Source: Colwellia sp. Arc7-D (GTDB lineage: Bacteria; Pseudomonadota; Gammaproteobacteria; Enterobacterales; Alteromonadaceae). From it: a stretch of 64,000 nucleotides of DNA. The notes beneath the pieces are model-generated. The model ran no database searches. It was not told the origin of the DNA and saw nothing but the letters and a program-made list of their open reading frames with translations. Numbering within the stretch: position 1 is the first letter of the stretch; each line of letters opens with the position of its first letter. The stretch covers positions 3,410,001 to 3,474,000 of the forward strand of contig NZ_CP028924.1 of assembly GCF_003061515.1 (NCBI RefSeq), read 5' to 3'. This document shows, piece by piece, positions 47,162 to 56,414 of this stretch. Position numbers and translations under genes: made by a program.

Positions 47162-49621
47162 TTAATAGTTATTAAAGAATCGCGTTGCTGCTACTGCATA
47201 ATCCGCACGAGTTACACCATTGTTACCGTTAAAGTTAGCAATAATAGTTGGCTCTAAATCATAAGGACCTTGTTGAATATCAAAGTGCGCATTTAATATC
47301 CCTAAATCTAATGCCAGTTGTACATAACCTTTAAATTCAGCAGGAATTTGCGCTTGATCCGCTAGTACTACGCGTTGGTCTTGAAAAATTGCGGTTATAT
47401 CACCACTAAAGCTTTCTGCCAAAGGTTGTAATGCCAATGATTGCACCAAAGAGTAAGCTACCTGAGTACGATCAACCGCCTGTTCAGGATTAAAACTACT
47501 TGCAGTACCTGTTAAAACCGGCGCTTGATTTTGTGCGGTATTACGTAAAGCTGCACCTTGTGAGTTTACCGCATTAATTGCTGCGCTATATTTTCTGCTA
47601 ACATCATTAAAAGCAATTGTCGTTGCTAGGTTAGATTGACGAATGCCTGCACCTAAGGTTAAAAAGTCAGCTAGGTCTTGACGTGACAACGTTTCGTCAG
47701 GCTCAAACCCGTTGGCATTGGCATCAACTAACTCTTCACTTACTGCATATTCAATAAATGATTTTGCTGGATGGTTTTCCACATCACCAAGACCGGTATA
47801 ACCGTCAGTTTTAATAATTTTAATTGATACTGCAATATCACCTGGTACAGCGTAGCCATTAGTAACACCCGCTGGGTCAAGCGCTACTCCAGAAATACCA
47901 CCAATACCATTTGCTTTCAATATCCAGTCACCGGCCTCAGCGGGAGCCGTTACTGCAATATTTTGTCCTAAAACAGGTAAAGCAATACTAGAACCGTAAC
48001 GTTTACCACTTGGGCTAGTTAATGATAAGCCAACCGTATTATCATCAATGTTTGCACGTACCATTACCATAGAAGCATCAGCTTTCACCGGTATAACAGT
48101 TCCTTCGCTTTCGCCTACAGGACTAAAAGTAACAGTATCAGCGTACTCTGCTTGAACCGACGTTAGTGCTTTAGCATTAAAGTCTCGCTCAACTTTTGTT
48201 GTACTACCAAAATTTAAGCTTTCATCTACAACAGATTTTACTGCAGCATATGCGTTCACATAACCTGCACCGGCTTCCCACGTTTCACGACCCGGCATAT
48301 TAGTTGCGGTTTCTTGTAAAATCGCTTTTACTGCACGCCATGATAGGTTTGGGTTAGCTTCTAGCATCAAGGCAACAATACCAGCAACATGTGGTGCCGA
48401 CATAGACGTGCCGCTCATAGATGTGTAGTAAGGTACATGGTTTGGCGCCATTACTTCACTGTCATCGCTAATACTTAAAGCACTTAAGCTTGATAATGAT
48501 GCACGTGTAGAAATAATATCAACACCAGGTCCTGTGATTGTTGGACGATCTTCCCAATGAAAAATTTCATTGCCAACCATCACTTCGCCACCTTTGCCTT
48601 TAACACCACGTGAACTAAAGTCAGCCAACTTTCCTTCTTTATCGCCTGCTGCAACAGTAATAACCCATGGTGCTTTTTTAAAGTTACCGGTAATAGTCGC
48701 TTCACCACTACCAGAATTACCCGCAGAGAAAACTACAATAACACCGTTATCTGATAAAGTTTTAGTGGCAACGTTGGTTGGGTGATCCGGATTAAAATCA
48801 GTTCCTGTATCACTAGTACTGCCAAAAGAATTTGAGATAACACGAATGTTATAATCATATTGATGGGTTAATGCATAATCAAAACCACCAATTGTGTCTA
48901 AAATGAATAGACCTGCACCTGAGCCGTAACCGATAATTTTTGCGCCAGGAGCTACACCTTGGTATTTACCTATCGACATTGCACCATTACCACCAATAAT
49001 ACCGGCAACATGTGAACCATGGCCGCCAGCAATATCGGTGTTGGCTGTATCTTCTTGATATGTGATCGGTAAAATATCTGATAATGAATGTAAGTTAGTT
49101 TGCGCCAATACGTTTTGTACAACGTGATTTGGGTATTTAATATCGCTGTGTGTACCGTCAACGCCTGAGTCGTTAACAACAACACCGATACCGCGACCAG
49201 AAAATGGAGTACCTTGGCTTCTCATTGTTGAATCAGCACGTAAACGGTCGACGCCGGTAATTTGTGTCGCGCCATCATTCTCTAATGAAAGTGGCGCGTT
49301 ATACCAAACAGAACGCACTTTATTTGAAGTATATATTTGTTCGATTTGCGCTTTTGTTGCGGTAATACCAACAATTGGCAATTGCTTAAAGCTAACACCG
49401 CCAATGACACCAGCAGATTCGATAATATTTAAACGTTCAGTATTTATTGCACCCTCACCTTCAAATGTCACAATAACTTCGAAGACATCATGAACAGCGG
49501 CTGTTGACATCAAGCCTTGTAATTCAGGTCCGAAAGATTTAGCAGAGAGACTAGAAGACAGTATGCCAGCCCCCATTAGGCCAGCGATTAGCAATTTATT
49601 TTTTAGTTTAGTTTTAAGCAT
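47162..49621 (-). CDS. Secreted S8 (subtilisin) peptidase with SLH-like tail, paralogue 1
   Basis: The start at 49621 (MLKTKLKNKLL) gives a normal signal peptide ending near SLSA and a protein of about 819 residues. An inhibitor-like propeptide spans about 45-105. The catalytic triad is complete: Asp in VVNDSGVDG (near 151), His in GGHGSHVAG (near 201) and Ser in MSGTSMSAPHVAG (near 402). The last ~200 residues hold SLH-like repeats, with GFEPDETLSRQDLADFL, a central FNDVSRKYSAAINAV repeat and FNPEQAVDRTQVAYSL, which may hold it at the cell surface. It is paralogous to the gene at 56415-58880 and carries the same 39-bp upstream element. Confidence 0.92.
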   Translation of the reverse strand: MLKTKLKNKLLIAGLMGAGILSSSLSAKSFGPELQGLMSTAAVHDVFEVIVTFEGEGAINTERLNIIESAGVIGGVSFKQLPIVGITATKAQIEQIYTSNKVRSVWYNAPLSLENDGATQITGVDRLRADSTMRSQGTPFSGRGIGVVVNDSGVDGTHSDIKYPNHVVQNVLAQTNLHSLSDILPITYQEDTANTDIAGGHGSHVAGIIGGNGAMSIGKYQGVAPGAKIIGYGSGAGLFILDTIGGFDYALTHQYDYNIRVISNSFGSTSDTGTDFNPDHPTNVATKTLSDNGVIVVFSAGNSGSGEATITGNFKKAPWVITVAAGDKEGKLADFSSRGVKGKGGEVMVGNEIFHWEDRPTITGPGVDIISTRASLSSLSALSISDDSEVMAPNHVPYYTSMSGTSMSAPHVAGIVALMLEANPNLSWRAVKAILQETATNMPGRETWEAGAGYVNAYAAVKSVVDESLNFGSTTKVERDFNAKALTSVQAEYADTVTFSPVGESEGTVIPVKADASMVMVRANIDDNTVGLSLTSPSGKRYGSSIALPVLGQNIAVTAPAEAGDWILKANGIGGISGVALDPAGVTNGYAVPGDIAVSIKIIKTDGYTGLGDVENHPAKSFIEYAVSEELVDANANGFEPDETLSRQDLADFLTLGAGIRQSNLATTIAFNDVSRKYSAAINAVNSQGAALRNTAQNQAPVLTGTASSFNPEQAVDRTQVAYSLVQSLALQPLAESFSGDITAIFQDQRVVLADQAQIPAEFKGYVQLALDLGILNAHFDIQQGPYDLEPTIIANFNGNNGVTRADYAVAATRFFNNY

Positions 49622-49680
49622 TGGGAGTAACCTAAGTAGTTTCGACACAACTAGCATGCCAAACGACAAGGTATTAAAGA

Positions 49681-49719
49681 ATCAGGATAAACCCCTAGAA
49701 GGATTAGGGTAAAACACCT
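49681..49719 (-). promoter_or_regulatory. 39-bp shared element upstream of subtilase 1
   Basis: On the minus strand this reads AGGTGTTTTACCCT, eight bases, CTAGGGGTTTATCCTGAT. It aligns without gaps to the element at 58955-58993, with about two thirds identical bases. It ends 60 bases before the subtilase ATG. It is a candidate binding site for the NarL-type regulator encoded next door. Confidence 0.6.
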
Positions 49720-49775
49720 GATGGATAAAGACTTAATTAATGTAGTAAAACTTAACTATAATTTTTTTATTGAAA

Positions 49776-50414
49776 TTACATTAATAGATGGTGTTTAGCG
49801 GCATAGCGCACTAGCTCTGCGGCATTAGCGACATCAAGTTTATCGAGTACTTTTCCACGATGATTTTCCGCGGTTTTGACACTAATATCTAAAGAACGAG
49901 CGATTTCTTTCGTGGTTTTACCTTCAATGATCAAGTGAAACACTTCACGTTCACGATTAGTTAGATTTTTATAAGGGTCTTGCCAACTTTCTGCTGGTTT
50001 ATTGTATTGAGTAGCTAAAACGCTAGCGGCATACTGGCTGAAATAGGTTTTTCCTTCAGCCAATGCTTTTACCGCATCAATTAATTCATCACTCGCACTG
50101 TCTTTTAATAGATAACCTGAAGCCCCTGCTCTAACCATATGTATTACATACTCTTGCTCTTCATGCATAGTAAGCACTAACACTTTAGCTTCAGGTAATT
50201 GTTCATGTAAGCGTTTAACGGCTTCCATGCCATTCATCTCAGGCATACTGATATCAATAACAATAACCGTTGGCTTTAATTCCAGTGCTTTTTTAATCGC
50301 TTCCACGCCATCTGCAGCCTCAGCTACCACACGAATTTTTTCATCTTTGCTTAATAAGCTCACCAGACCGTGGCGTAAAATAGTGTGGTCGTCGGCAATA
50401 AGTACGCTGATCAT
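49776..50414 (-). CDS. NarL/FixJ-type response regulator
   Basis: The start at 50414 (MISVLIADDH) overlaps the kinase stop by four bases (ATGA) and has AGGAAGAG upstream. A longer frame to 50453 is inside the kinase gene. The 212-residue protein has a receiver domain (Asp8, Asp9, phosphoacceptor Asp54 in VIVIDISMPEMNG, Lys near 104 in GYLLKDSA). It also has a C-terminal LuxR-type helix-turn-helix (LTNREREVFHLIIEGKTTKEIARSLDISVKTAENHR). It is the output protein for the adjoining histidine kinase. It probably regulates the flanking subtilase genes, which share an upstream element (inference). Confidence 0.94.
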   Translation of the reverse strand: MISVLIADDHTILRHGLVSLLSKDEKIRVVAEAADGVEAIKKALELKPTVIVIDISMPEMNGMEAVKRLHEQLPEAKVLVLTMHEEQEYVIHMVRAGASGYLLKDSASDELIDAVKALAEGKTYFSQYAASVLATQYNKPAESWQDPYKNLTNREREVFHLIIEGKTTKEIARSLDISVKTAENHRGKVLDKLDVANAAELVRYAAKHHLLM

Positions 50415-51133
50415 GACATTTCTCTTCCTGTCACTAAAACCTTGATTTCGCAACCTTGGTTAGGTGATGAATTAATGGTTAACTGGCCACCAAAAGCACT
50501 GACCCTATCTCGCATAGCGCCCAAGCCGAAGCCATCTGGGTTATCTTCTGTACCAAGAGGCATACCAACACCATCATCTGCTATTTTGATCATTAACAGT
50601 TTACTTGTTGCTATTACATTTAGGGTAATAGTTTTAGCTTGAGCATGTTTAATCGCATTAGTTAGAGCTTCTTGTATGACACGAAAAGCTAAGGTTTGCG
50701 TATCGCTATCTATCTCGGTATTTATCTGATGATGAAATTCAATTTCTGCCTCTTCTGGCTCACCCATTATTCTCACTAACCATTCTAAAGCGGGGATAAG
50801 GCCAAGATCGTCTAAAATTCTTGGTCGCATTAGACGAGAAATAACCCGAGTATCAGACAAGGCTTGGCGCGCTAAATCAATACTTTCACTTAATGCTATT
50901 GCTGGATCGCCCTTTTGTACTTGTTGTAATTGATTGATCAAAGCGGTTAGAAGTTGCCCTACACCATCGTGTAATTCTCGGGCAATATGTTTACGTTCAT
51001 CTTCTTGTACTCGCCATACCCGCTTAGCTAAGCCGCGCATTTGCTCGTTACCAATATATAATTGCTGGGATATTTGCTTTTGCTTTTCATTAAGTTGTGC
51101 AACCAACTTAGTCATATCCATATTATTGCTCAT
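50411..51133 (-). CDS. Soluble NarL-type sensor histidine kinase (HisKA_3)
   Basis: The protein has about 240 residues from MSNNMDMTK; this start lies 11 bases inside the end of the upstream kinase gene. It has no membrane segment and no sensory domain, only a short coiled coil (about 8-45), the phosphoacceptor helix ERKHIARELHDGVGQLL (His55) and a HATPase_c domain with N-box ALTNAIKHA, GVGMP and GFGLGAMRDR. It must therefore take its input from another protein. The overlapping upstream Ser/Thr kinase-TPR protein is the obvious candidate. The response regulator is coupled downstream through ATGA. Confidence 0.93.
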   Translation of the reverse strand: MSNNMDMTKLVAQLNEKQKQISQQLYIGNEQMRGLAKRVWRVQEDERKHIARELHDGVGQLLTALINQLQQVQKGDPAIALSESIDLARQALSDTRVISRLMRPRILDDLGLIPALEWLVRIMGEPEEAEIEFHHQINTEIDSDTQTLAFRVIQEALTNAIKHAQAKTITLNVIATSKLLMIKIADDGVGMPLGTEDNPDGFGLGAMRDRVSAFGGQLTINSSPNQGCEIKVLVTGREMS

Positions 51134-54100
51134 AACGCAGTAATTCCTGTAGCGAGTCATTTAATTGAAAGTAATCTTGTTTTTTCAAGAAGTTTGACGA
51201 CATTTCAGTAGGTAAATTAGTCATTAAATTTTTAAGTTTTTTACTGACAGTCTCGTGATATTTTTCTGGATCTTGCTGCTCTGCGATCGCTAATTGAGCC
51301 CGTAAACGATCAAATTGAAAGCTTCGCCAATAATCGCCCATTTTTCTTAATAAAAGGTCTGCTTCGCGTAAAGTACTTTTTAAATCAGTCCACGACTGTG
51401 AATAATATTGTTGCACAGCTAATAGCTCTAAATACTCGATATACTGATACTGATAGAGTCCAAAATCTATTTCAGCCAATAGCGTCAAATTAGCACTAAT
51501 ATCTTGATTTCCGGCACGTAAAATATCTCTCGCTTGCTGTATTAACTGGCGGATATAAATAGTTTGGTGTGCGTGATCAGTAACAACGTACTTAGCAGTA
51601 AACGACGTGTTTGTGACATTATTTTGGTCCTGACTAATTAAAAAATGGTAAGTCGTTTTGTATTCTTTATTGCCATAAGTTGAGACAATTGTGCTAATTT
51701 TCGCTAGATGTTCTTCAGCTTGTTTAACATCACCTAATTGTAGAGACCAATCAGCCAACCAAAGCCCGAGTTGCGCTGTAGCTCTAACATCATGCAATTG
51801 CTCTGCTTCCGAATATAGCGCTGTCAACTCGATAATACTCGATTGAAAGTTACCTTGTAAAAATGCCAGTTTAGTGAGGTAACTGTGCGATACCAGCGAT
51901 TCTTCCGTACTACTCAGTTGATTCGCGTCTGCTAATGTATTGTTAAAAAGATGATAGGCATTACGCCAATTACCTTTTGCTAATTCCAACTGACCTAAGT
52001 TTTGTCTGACATGAATAATGCCAATTGGAAATTGGATTTGCTGATATAACTGCTCTGATTGACGCCAGTAAACCAATGCATTCTCAGGATCAAGCAACAT
52101 AAAGTAGCTATACCCTATATTGTTCATACTCTCTGCTTGCAGCATTAAGTTACCTAAATCGATACGAATATTTAAGGCATGGCGATAGTTTTCTAAAGCA
52201 ATTTGGTACAAGGCTTGTTCTTCCGCCAATTTCCCTAGCTCATTGTATGTATTTGAGAGACCTTCTTGATCGTTTAACTGCTGATAAATTTCTAAACTTT
52301 CTTTTAAATATTGCTCAGTTTCTTGATACTCACCAATCGCCAAATGCATCGCTGCAAGGTTGGTCATCGTCGTAGCCGAGCCGACCAAATCACCGATTAC
52401 TTTTCTTGTCGCTAACGCTTCTTGGTAATAATCAAAAGCTAATTTGGTTTCTCCTAACTGGTTATACACCACACCAAAAGCATTTAATGCTTCAGCTACT
52501 TTATAATGATTTTTTAGTTTTTTTGCGATGATTAGCGCTTTAACAAAATATTCATTCTGGGCTTTTTCCAAATTTCCTTGTAAAAATGCTGCTCTGCCCA
52601 GCATAAACCATGCCTTTGGGTGATTTTCATCAATGTTCACTACATCGAGTAATAGAGATTCCATTTTTTTATGCTGCTCAATTAAAAAATAAAACTCCGC
52701 CAACATCACTTTCAGTTCAGTATTATAGGGAAAGGCATTTACTAAGGTTAAGTAGTCAGATTGCGCTTGCTCAACTTTACCTGCTAAATCATTTAATCGA
52801 GCACTTGCTAGTTTTGCCGTAAAAGAATTCGCCGTACTAAACTGAGCAGCCTTACCGTAAGCTTGCTCAGCTTCTATGATTAAATTTTGTGCTAGATTAA
52901 GTTCACCTTGTTGTAGCCAAGTTTGCGCTGACTCAGGGTTCTTAGTCAGTATTGGGCTTAACGCTTGTTGTGCACTTTTAAAATCACCTTGTGCAATAAA
53001 AGCTTTAATAGCAAACAAGTCAATCAGAGGATTAGGATCATATGACAAGGCAGGAGTAGAGTTAGATTTTAAAGCTAAGCGATTTTTAAAATTATCAATA
53101 AAATTGACCGATGTACTTTGCCAGTTATTTTCATCAAAATCTTGTCGAAGTATCGTTTCACGATGGATTTTAAAGCCATCAACAAAGATTAGTTCAAACT
53201 GTATTTCTTTCGCTTGCGTACCCGCGATAAAAGTTTGTGGGCTAATCAGCATATCTACTTGTAGTAGATCAGTAACTAACTCAATTTTGTTGTCATCTAA
53301 TGGCAACTTTATGCCAAGTTGCACTAATAATTGCTTCAGCCTCGATTGCTCGATTACTCGTAAGTTTGTAATTTCACTTAATTGATAATTTAAATAATTA
53401 GCAAATGTTTGATCAAATTCTTCATCTTTGGTCAACGTTGGCAAGATAGCTACAGCGTAGTGATTTTTGGCACTCGACTTGATTACTTTTGGTAAATTAT
53501 AAAACCAAATTGTAATAAAAACCCCAACCAGAAAAAATGCAAAAACACCATAAAACACTGAGGTTTTACTTAATGTTTTTTTGTCCGTTGTTAATGCTAT
53601 GTATTGCTGCTCAGCCAGTGCGATATTTACTGGGCGTGATGCACTATGAGCTGAAATTAACGATAACAACCAGGATTTTAGAGTATTAAGTTCCGCATGC
53701 TTTGGGTTAAATTTAGCTTTATTGAGTAACTTGCTTTCTATTAGCTCATCTATTGAATCACCATTAAACGGTAAGCAATGGCAACAGAGTTGGAATATAA
53801 CAATACCAGCAGCATATAAATCTGTACTGGTATTAATTTTACCTGACTGTAGATATTCAGGTGGCGCATAGTGCGGCGTGCCCATCACACTGGCCGCAAC
53901 ACTTTCTTTATTCAACACCGAAAGGCCAAAGTCAGCGATATAGAGCCGACCCGACGTGTCTATCATAATATTTTCGGGCTTAATATCTTTATGCGTTACG
54001 CCCGCTTGCTGCGCAAAAGCTAGACCACTCAGTAATTGTTCAATAAAACTTTGAATTTGCTTGATAGACAAAGTTTGATTAGTAATAATTTTTTCTAAGC

Positions 54101-54467
54101 TCCCCCCTTCTATCCAATCCATGGTTAAGAAGTGTAAATCTTGATGCTGATAATATTCATGGACACGAATAATATTGGGATGACTAAGTTGACGAACTAA
54201 TAATAGTTCATTTTTAAAATCAGCTAAATTTTTTGTATTTTGGCTAAGGGATTTATCAAGTACTTTGATGGCAATAACGGCATCGAGTTGCTGGTCATAC
54301 GCGCTATAAACACAGCCATAACGACCTCTACCTTGTAGGTTTTTAATCACAAAACGACCGACAAGACATTCACCAATTGCCAGTGAATTGTCAGGTTGAA
54401 TTATTTGTGTTGTCTGTTGTGATACTTCAACAGGCTTAATTAATTTTGGCTTTTCAGGAGTGCTCAT
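51123..54467 (-). CDS. Membrane Ser/Thr protein kinase with TPR repeats
   Basis: The 1114-residue protein has a kinase domain at about 35-290. The Gly loop is GRGRYGCVYSA, the Lys is in AIKVLD, the catalytic loop is HKDIKPENIM (HKD rather than HRD) and ADFG is present. APPEYLQSGKINTSTDLYAAGIV follows. A membrane helix spans about 303-323 (VFYGVFAFFLVGVFITIWFY). A domain at about 335-455 follows. From about 480 to 900 a long TPR array includes NEFGVVYNQLGETKLAFDYYQEAL-like repeats, and a helical tail completes it. It resembles the kinase-TPR sensors found beside transcriptional regulators. It overlaps the histidine kinase gene and follows the FHA-GAF gene by 22 bases. Confidence 0.92.
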   Translation of the reverse strand: MSTPEKPKLIKPVEVSQQTTQIIQPDNSLAIGECLVGRFVIKNLQGRGRYGCVYSAYDQQLDAVIAIKVLDKSLSQNTKNLADFKNELLLVRQLSHPNIIRVHEYYQHQDLHFLTMDWIEGGSLEKIITNQTLSIKQIQSFIEQLLSGLAFAQQAGVTHKDIKPENIMIDTSGRLYIADFGLSVLNKESVAASVMGTPHYAPPEYLQSGKINTSTDLYAAGIVIFQLCCHCLPFNGDSIDELIESKLLNKAKFNPKHAELNTLKSWLLSLISAHSASRPVNIALAEQQYIALTTDKKTLSKTSVFYGVFAFFLVGVFITIWFYNLPKVIKSSAKNHYAVAILPTLTKDEEFDQTFANYLNYQLSEITNLRVIEQSRLKQLLVQLGIKLPLDDNKIELVTDLLQVDMLISPQTFIAGTQAKEIQFELIFVDGFKIHRETILRQDFDENNWQSTSVNFIDNFKNRLALKSNSTPALSYDPNPLIDLFAIKAFIAQGDFKSAQQALSPILTKNPESAQTWLQQGELNLAQNLIIEAEQAYGKAAQFSTANSFTAKLASARLNDLAGKVEQAQSDYLTLVNAFPYNTELKVMLAEFYFLIEQHKKMESLLLDVVNIDENHPKAWFMLGRAAFLQGNLEKAQNEYFVKALIIAKKLKNHYKVAEALNAFGVVYNQLGETKLAFDYYQEALATRKVIGDLVGSATTMTNLAAMHLAIGEYQETEQYLKESLEIYQQLNDQEGLSNTYNELGKLAEEQALYQIALENYRHALNIRIDLGNLMLQAESMNNIGYSYFMLLDPENALVYWRQSEQLYQQIQFPIGIIHVRQNLGQLELAKGNWRNAYHLFNNTLADANQLSSTEESLVSHSYLTKLAFLQGNFQSSIIELTALYSEAEQLHDVRATAQLGLWLADWSLQLGDVKQAEEHLAKISTIVSTYGNKEYKTTYHFLISQDQNNVTNTSFTAKYVVTDHAHQTIYIRQLIQQARDILRAGNQDISANLTLLAEIDFGLYQYQYIEYLELLAVQQYYSQSWTDLKSTLREADLLLRKMGDYWRSFQFDRLRAQLAIAEQQDPEKYHETVSKKLKNLMTNLPTEMSSNFLKKQDYFQLNDSLQELLRYEQ

Positions 54468-54489
54468 ACAGCCTATTTATTAATAAAAT

Positions 54490-55392
54490 TTAATGACACA
54501 AATTAAGCAAACTAGCGTCTTTTATACCTGATATCCGTATTGAGTCACCTTCGAGAATATCTTGCAACGAATCAATCGATTGTTGCAGTAATATTGCTTG
54601 AACTGATGCTTGAATTTGCTGACTCATGGTGCTTAAAATTTCGATATCTAATTCAGTGAGTACTTTATCAGATATTTTACTGTCAGTGTAAACAACACCA
54701 ACAACTTTATCTTCATAGAACAAGGGGATGCAGGCTAATGCGGATATTTTTTTGGTTTCTATACTCTTACGTGATCTTAACAGTTCATGGCGAGTAACAT
54801 CCATGGCAATTATTGCTTGCCCAGATTCAAAGCAACGAGTAATAGCGCCGACACTGCCTTCGAAATTAGCTAATTTAAAATCAGCTAATTGCATGCCATG
54901 AGCAATGCTAACACTTAAGGTTTGCAGAGTATCACCCAATAAAATAATGCCACGCTGTGTGCCCGTCAACATAATGATATTTTGTAATTGTGCCGATAAA
55001 TTGTCTTGTAAGTGTTCTGTTAAAGAGGTTGATATTGGTGATTGACTATTGGATAAACGCCATTGATTATGTGTAATAATAGCATCAAGCTGTTCAGATG
55101 ATTTCGTTTCAAATAAGCAGTCTAATTCACCAATCGAAATTAATGCATCAGTATTTAAAGTGGACTGAGTAATGGCAATACCATTGACTTTTGTACCGTT
55201 GCGGCTGCGCTCATCATTAAGTTGCCAAATTTTATTTGTATGCGCAACTTTAGCATGTTGGCGAGAAACCGTAGGATGATCTAATAAAAGTTCACATTCA
55301 TTTGAGCGCCCTAAACGGTAACCACTGTCTTCGTAAAGAAAACTTTCTACTGCTGGTTGGTTAGGATAACAAACGGTAATTCTAGCTGGCAT
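54490..55392 (-). CDS. FHA-GAF domain protein
   Basis: The 300-residue cytoplasmic protein has an FHA domain at about 20-90. Its phosphothreonine-binding signature is intact: YRLGRS, HPTVSRQHAKV and DERSRNGTKVNG. A GAF domain spans about 130-275 (GAITRCFESGQAIIAMDV, ALACIPLFYEDKVVGVVYTDSK). It probably docks on phosphothreonines made by the Ser/Thr kinase encoded 22 bases downstream, linking a small-ligand or redox input to that kinase. It starts 32 bases after the secreted-protein gene in the same operon. Confidence 0.92.
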   Translation of the reverse strand: MPARITVCYPNQPAVESFLYEDSGYRLGRSNECELLLDHPTVSRQHAKVAHTNKIWQLNDERSRNGTKVNGIAITQSTLNTDALISIGELDCLFETKSSEQLDAIITHNQWRLSNSQSPISTSLTEHLQDNLSAQLQNIIMLTGTQRGIILLGDTLQTLSVSIAHGMQLADFKLANFEGSVGAITRCFESGQAIIAMDVTRHELLRSRKSIETKKISALACIPLFYEDKVVGVVYTDSKISDKVLTELDIEILSTMSQQIQASVQAILLQQSIDSLQDILEGDSIRISGIKDASLLNLCH

Positions 55393-55424
55393 AATAACAC
55401 CTTCAACATAAAAAAATGATTGCG

Positions 55425-56261
55425 TTACTTAATTAAACGCAAACTAAATCGCAAGGTTTTTGAGAATGCCATCAACTCACCGGCAATATTACGAATATCT
55501 CGGCTTGAACGCCATACATCTGGAATATTAATACCACGGTTGTCGTTAATACGACGATTAAACTCATTAACTTTATTACTTGCAGTGTTGTAATCTTGTG
55601 TAGATATCAACTGACTAATATCGTTAACATCTTGTAATAATTCGGAATAAACCGCCGCATTTATTTGCGGAGAAAATTCATTTAGCGCAGTTTGTAAATC
55701 ATTAAGTTTTTGTTGAACAACTACTAGAGGTGCACGTAAGTCAGCCACAATAATAAATTGAGAAAATCGACCTGTAGAACCACGAGTACGCAAACTTCCA
55801 GAGCCTAAGGTCTCCGTAATATCTTTAAAATCCCCGTTTAATGGTGCTTTAAAGAAGCGAAAAGGTGTGCCCGCTGTATATTCTAGGTTATGAGTATGTA
55901 GATCTATTGACGCAACACCCGAGAACGAAAAACCGGTATTCGCTGAAGGTTCAATGGTGATCATCATTGGGAAGGCCGCTGCAGGGGAAATATTTAGCCC
56001 ACTAGGTAAGCGGTCAAGAATGTCTAATGAGGTAACATCGATTAATTCTGCACTTAACCCTAAACTATCTTTAGTTAGGCCAACTGCATTTTCAAATTGT
56101 AAGGTAAGGTCTGCTGAAATATCACCGGGTAAATGAACAATAACTTCTACTTTATTACCCTTCACGTCGACCGATAATGATTGGGAAGCGAAAGATAAGG
56201 TACTAAAAAAAATGGCAATTGTGGCCATAAATTTAATCGTTATATTTTTGTTGTTCAACAT
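55425..56261 (-). CDS. Exported protein of unknown function (DUF6689-like)
   Basis: The 278-residue protein has a signal peptide ending near LSFAS. The mature N-terminal half is beta-rich (LSVDVKGNKVEVIVHLPGDISADLTLQFENAVGL ... SFSGVASIDLHTHNLEY). The C-terminal half is helical (VVQQKLNDLQTALNEF, YNTASNKVNEFNRRI). I associate this layout with DUF6689, from memory and with limited confidence. It is the first gene of the signalling operon and the only exported soluble member besides the subtilases. It could be a signal carrier, subtilase substrate or periplasmic ligand of the kinase. Confidence 0.7.
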   Translation of the reverse strand: MLNNKNITIKFMATIAIFFSTLSFASQSLSVDVKGNKVEVIVHLPGDISADLTLQFENAVGLTKDSLGLSAELIDVTSLDILDRLPSGLNISPAAAFPMMITIEPSANTGFSFSGVASIDLHTHNLEYTAGTPFRFFKAPLNGDFKDITETLGSGSLRTRGSTGRFSQFIIVADLRAPLVVVQQKLNDLQTALNEFSPQINAAVYSELLQDVNDISQLISTQDYNTASNKVNEFNRRINDNRGINIPDVWRSSRDIRNIAGELMAFSKTLRFSLRLIK

Positions 56262-56364
56262 CTTTTTTCCTCTAGATACGAATCTGCTAGTTAACTCAGA
56301 TTGTTTTATGACTCTATTAACAGAAACTACGTTGAATTTACTAAATTAGCAAGCATTTAGTAGC

Positions 56365-56398
56365 GAGAAAACCAACCTACAATCAGGCTGGTTTTCTC
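56365..56398 (-). terminator. Terminator of subtilase gene 2
   Basis: A 14-bp stem with one mismatch (GAGAAAACCAGCCT / AGGTTGGTTTTCTC on the minus strand) has a six-base loop, 17 bases after the stop of the subtilase gene. Confidence 0.75.
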
Positions 56399-56414
56399 TT
56401 CATAAAGCTAACAA

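Noticed and set aside
51133..51160. Longer start of the histidine kinase (MTRYRNYCVM...)
   Set aside because: It would extend further into the preceding kinase gene; the ATG at 51133 gives a usual NarL-type kinase start.
52876..53385. 169-residue plus-strand frame inside the Ser/Thr kinase-TPR gene
   Set aside because: It is antisense to a long conserved gene, has no ribosome-binding site and has no recognisable domain.
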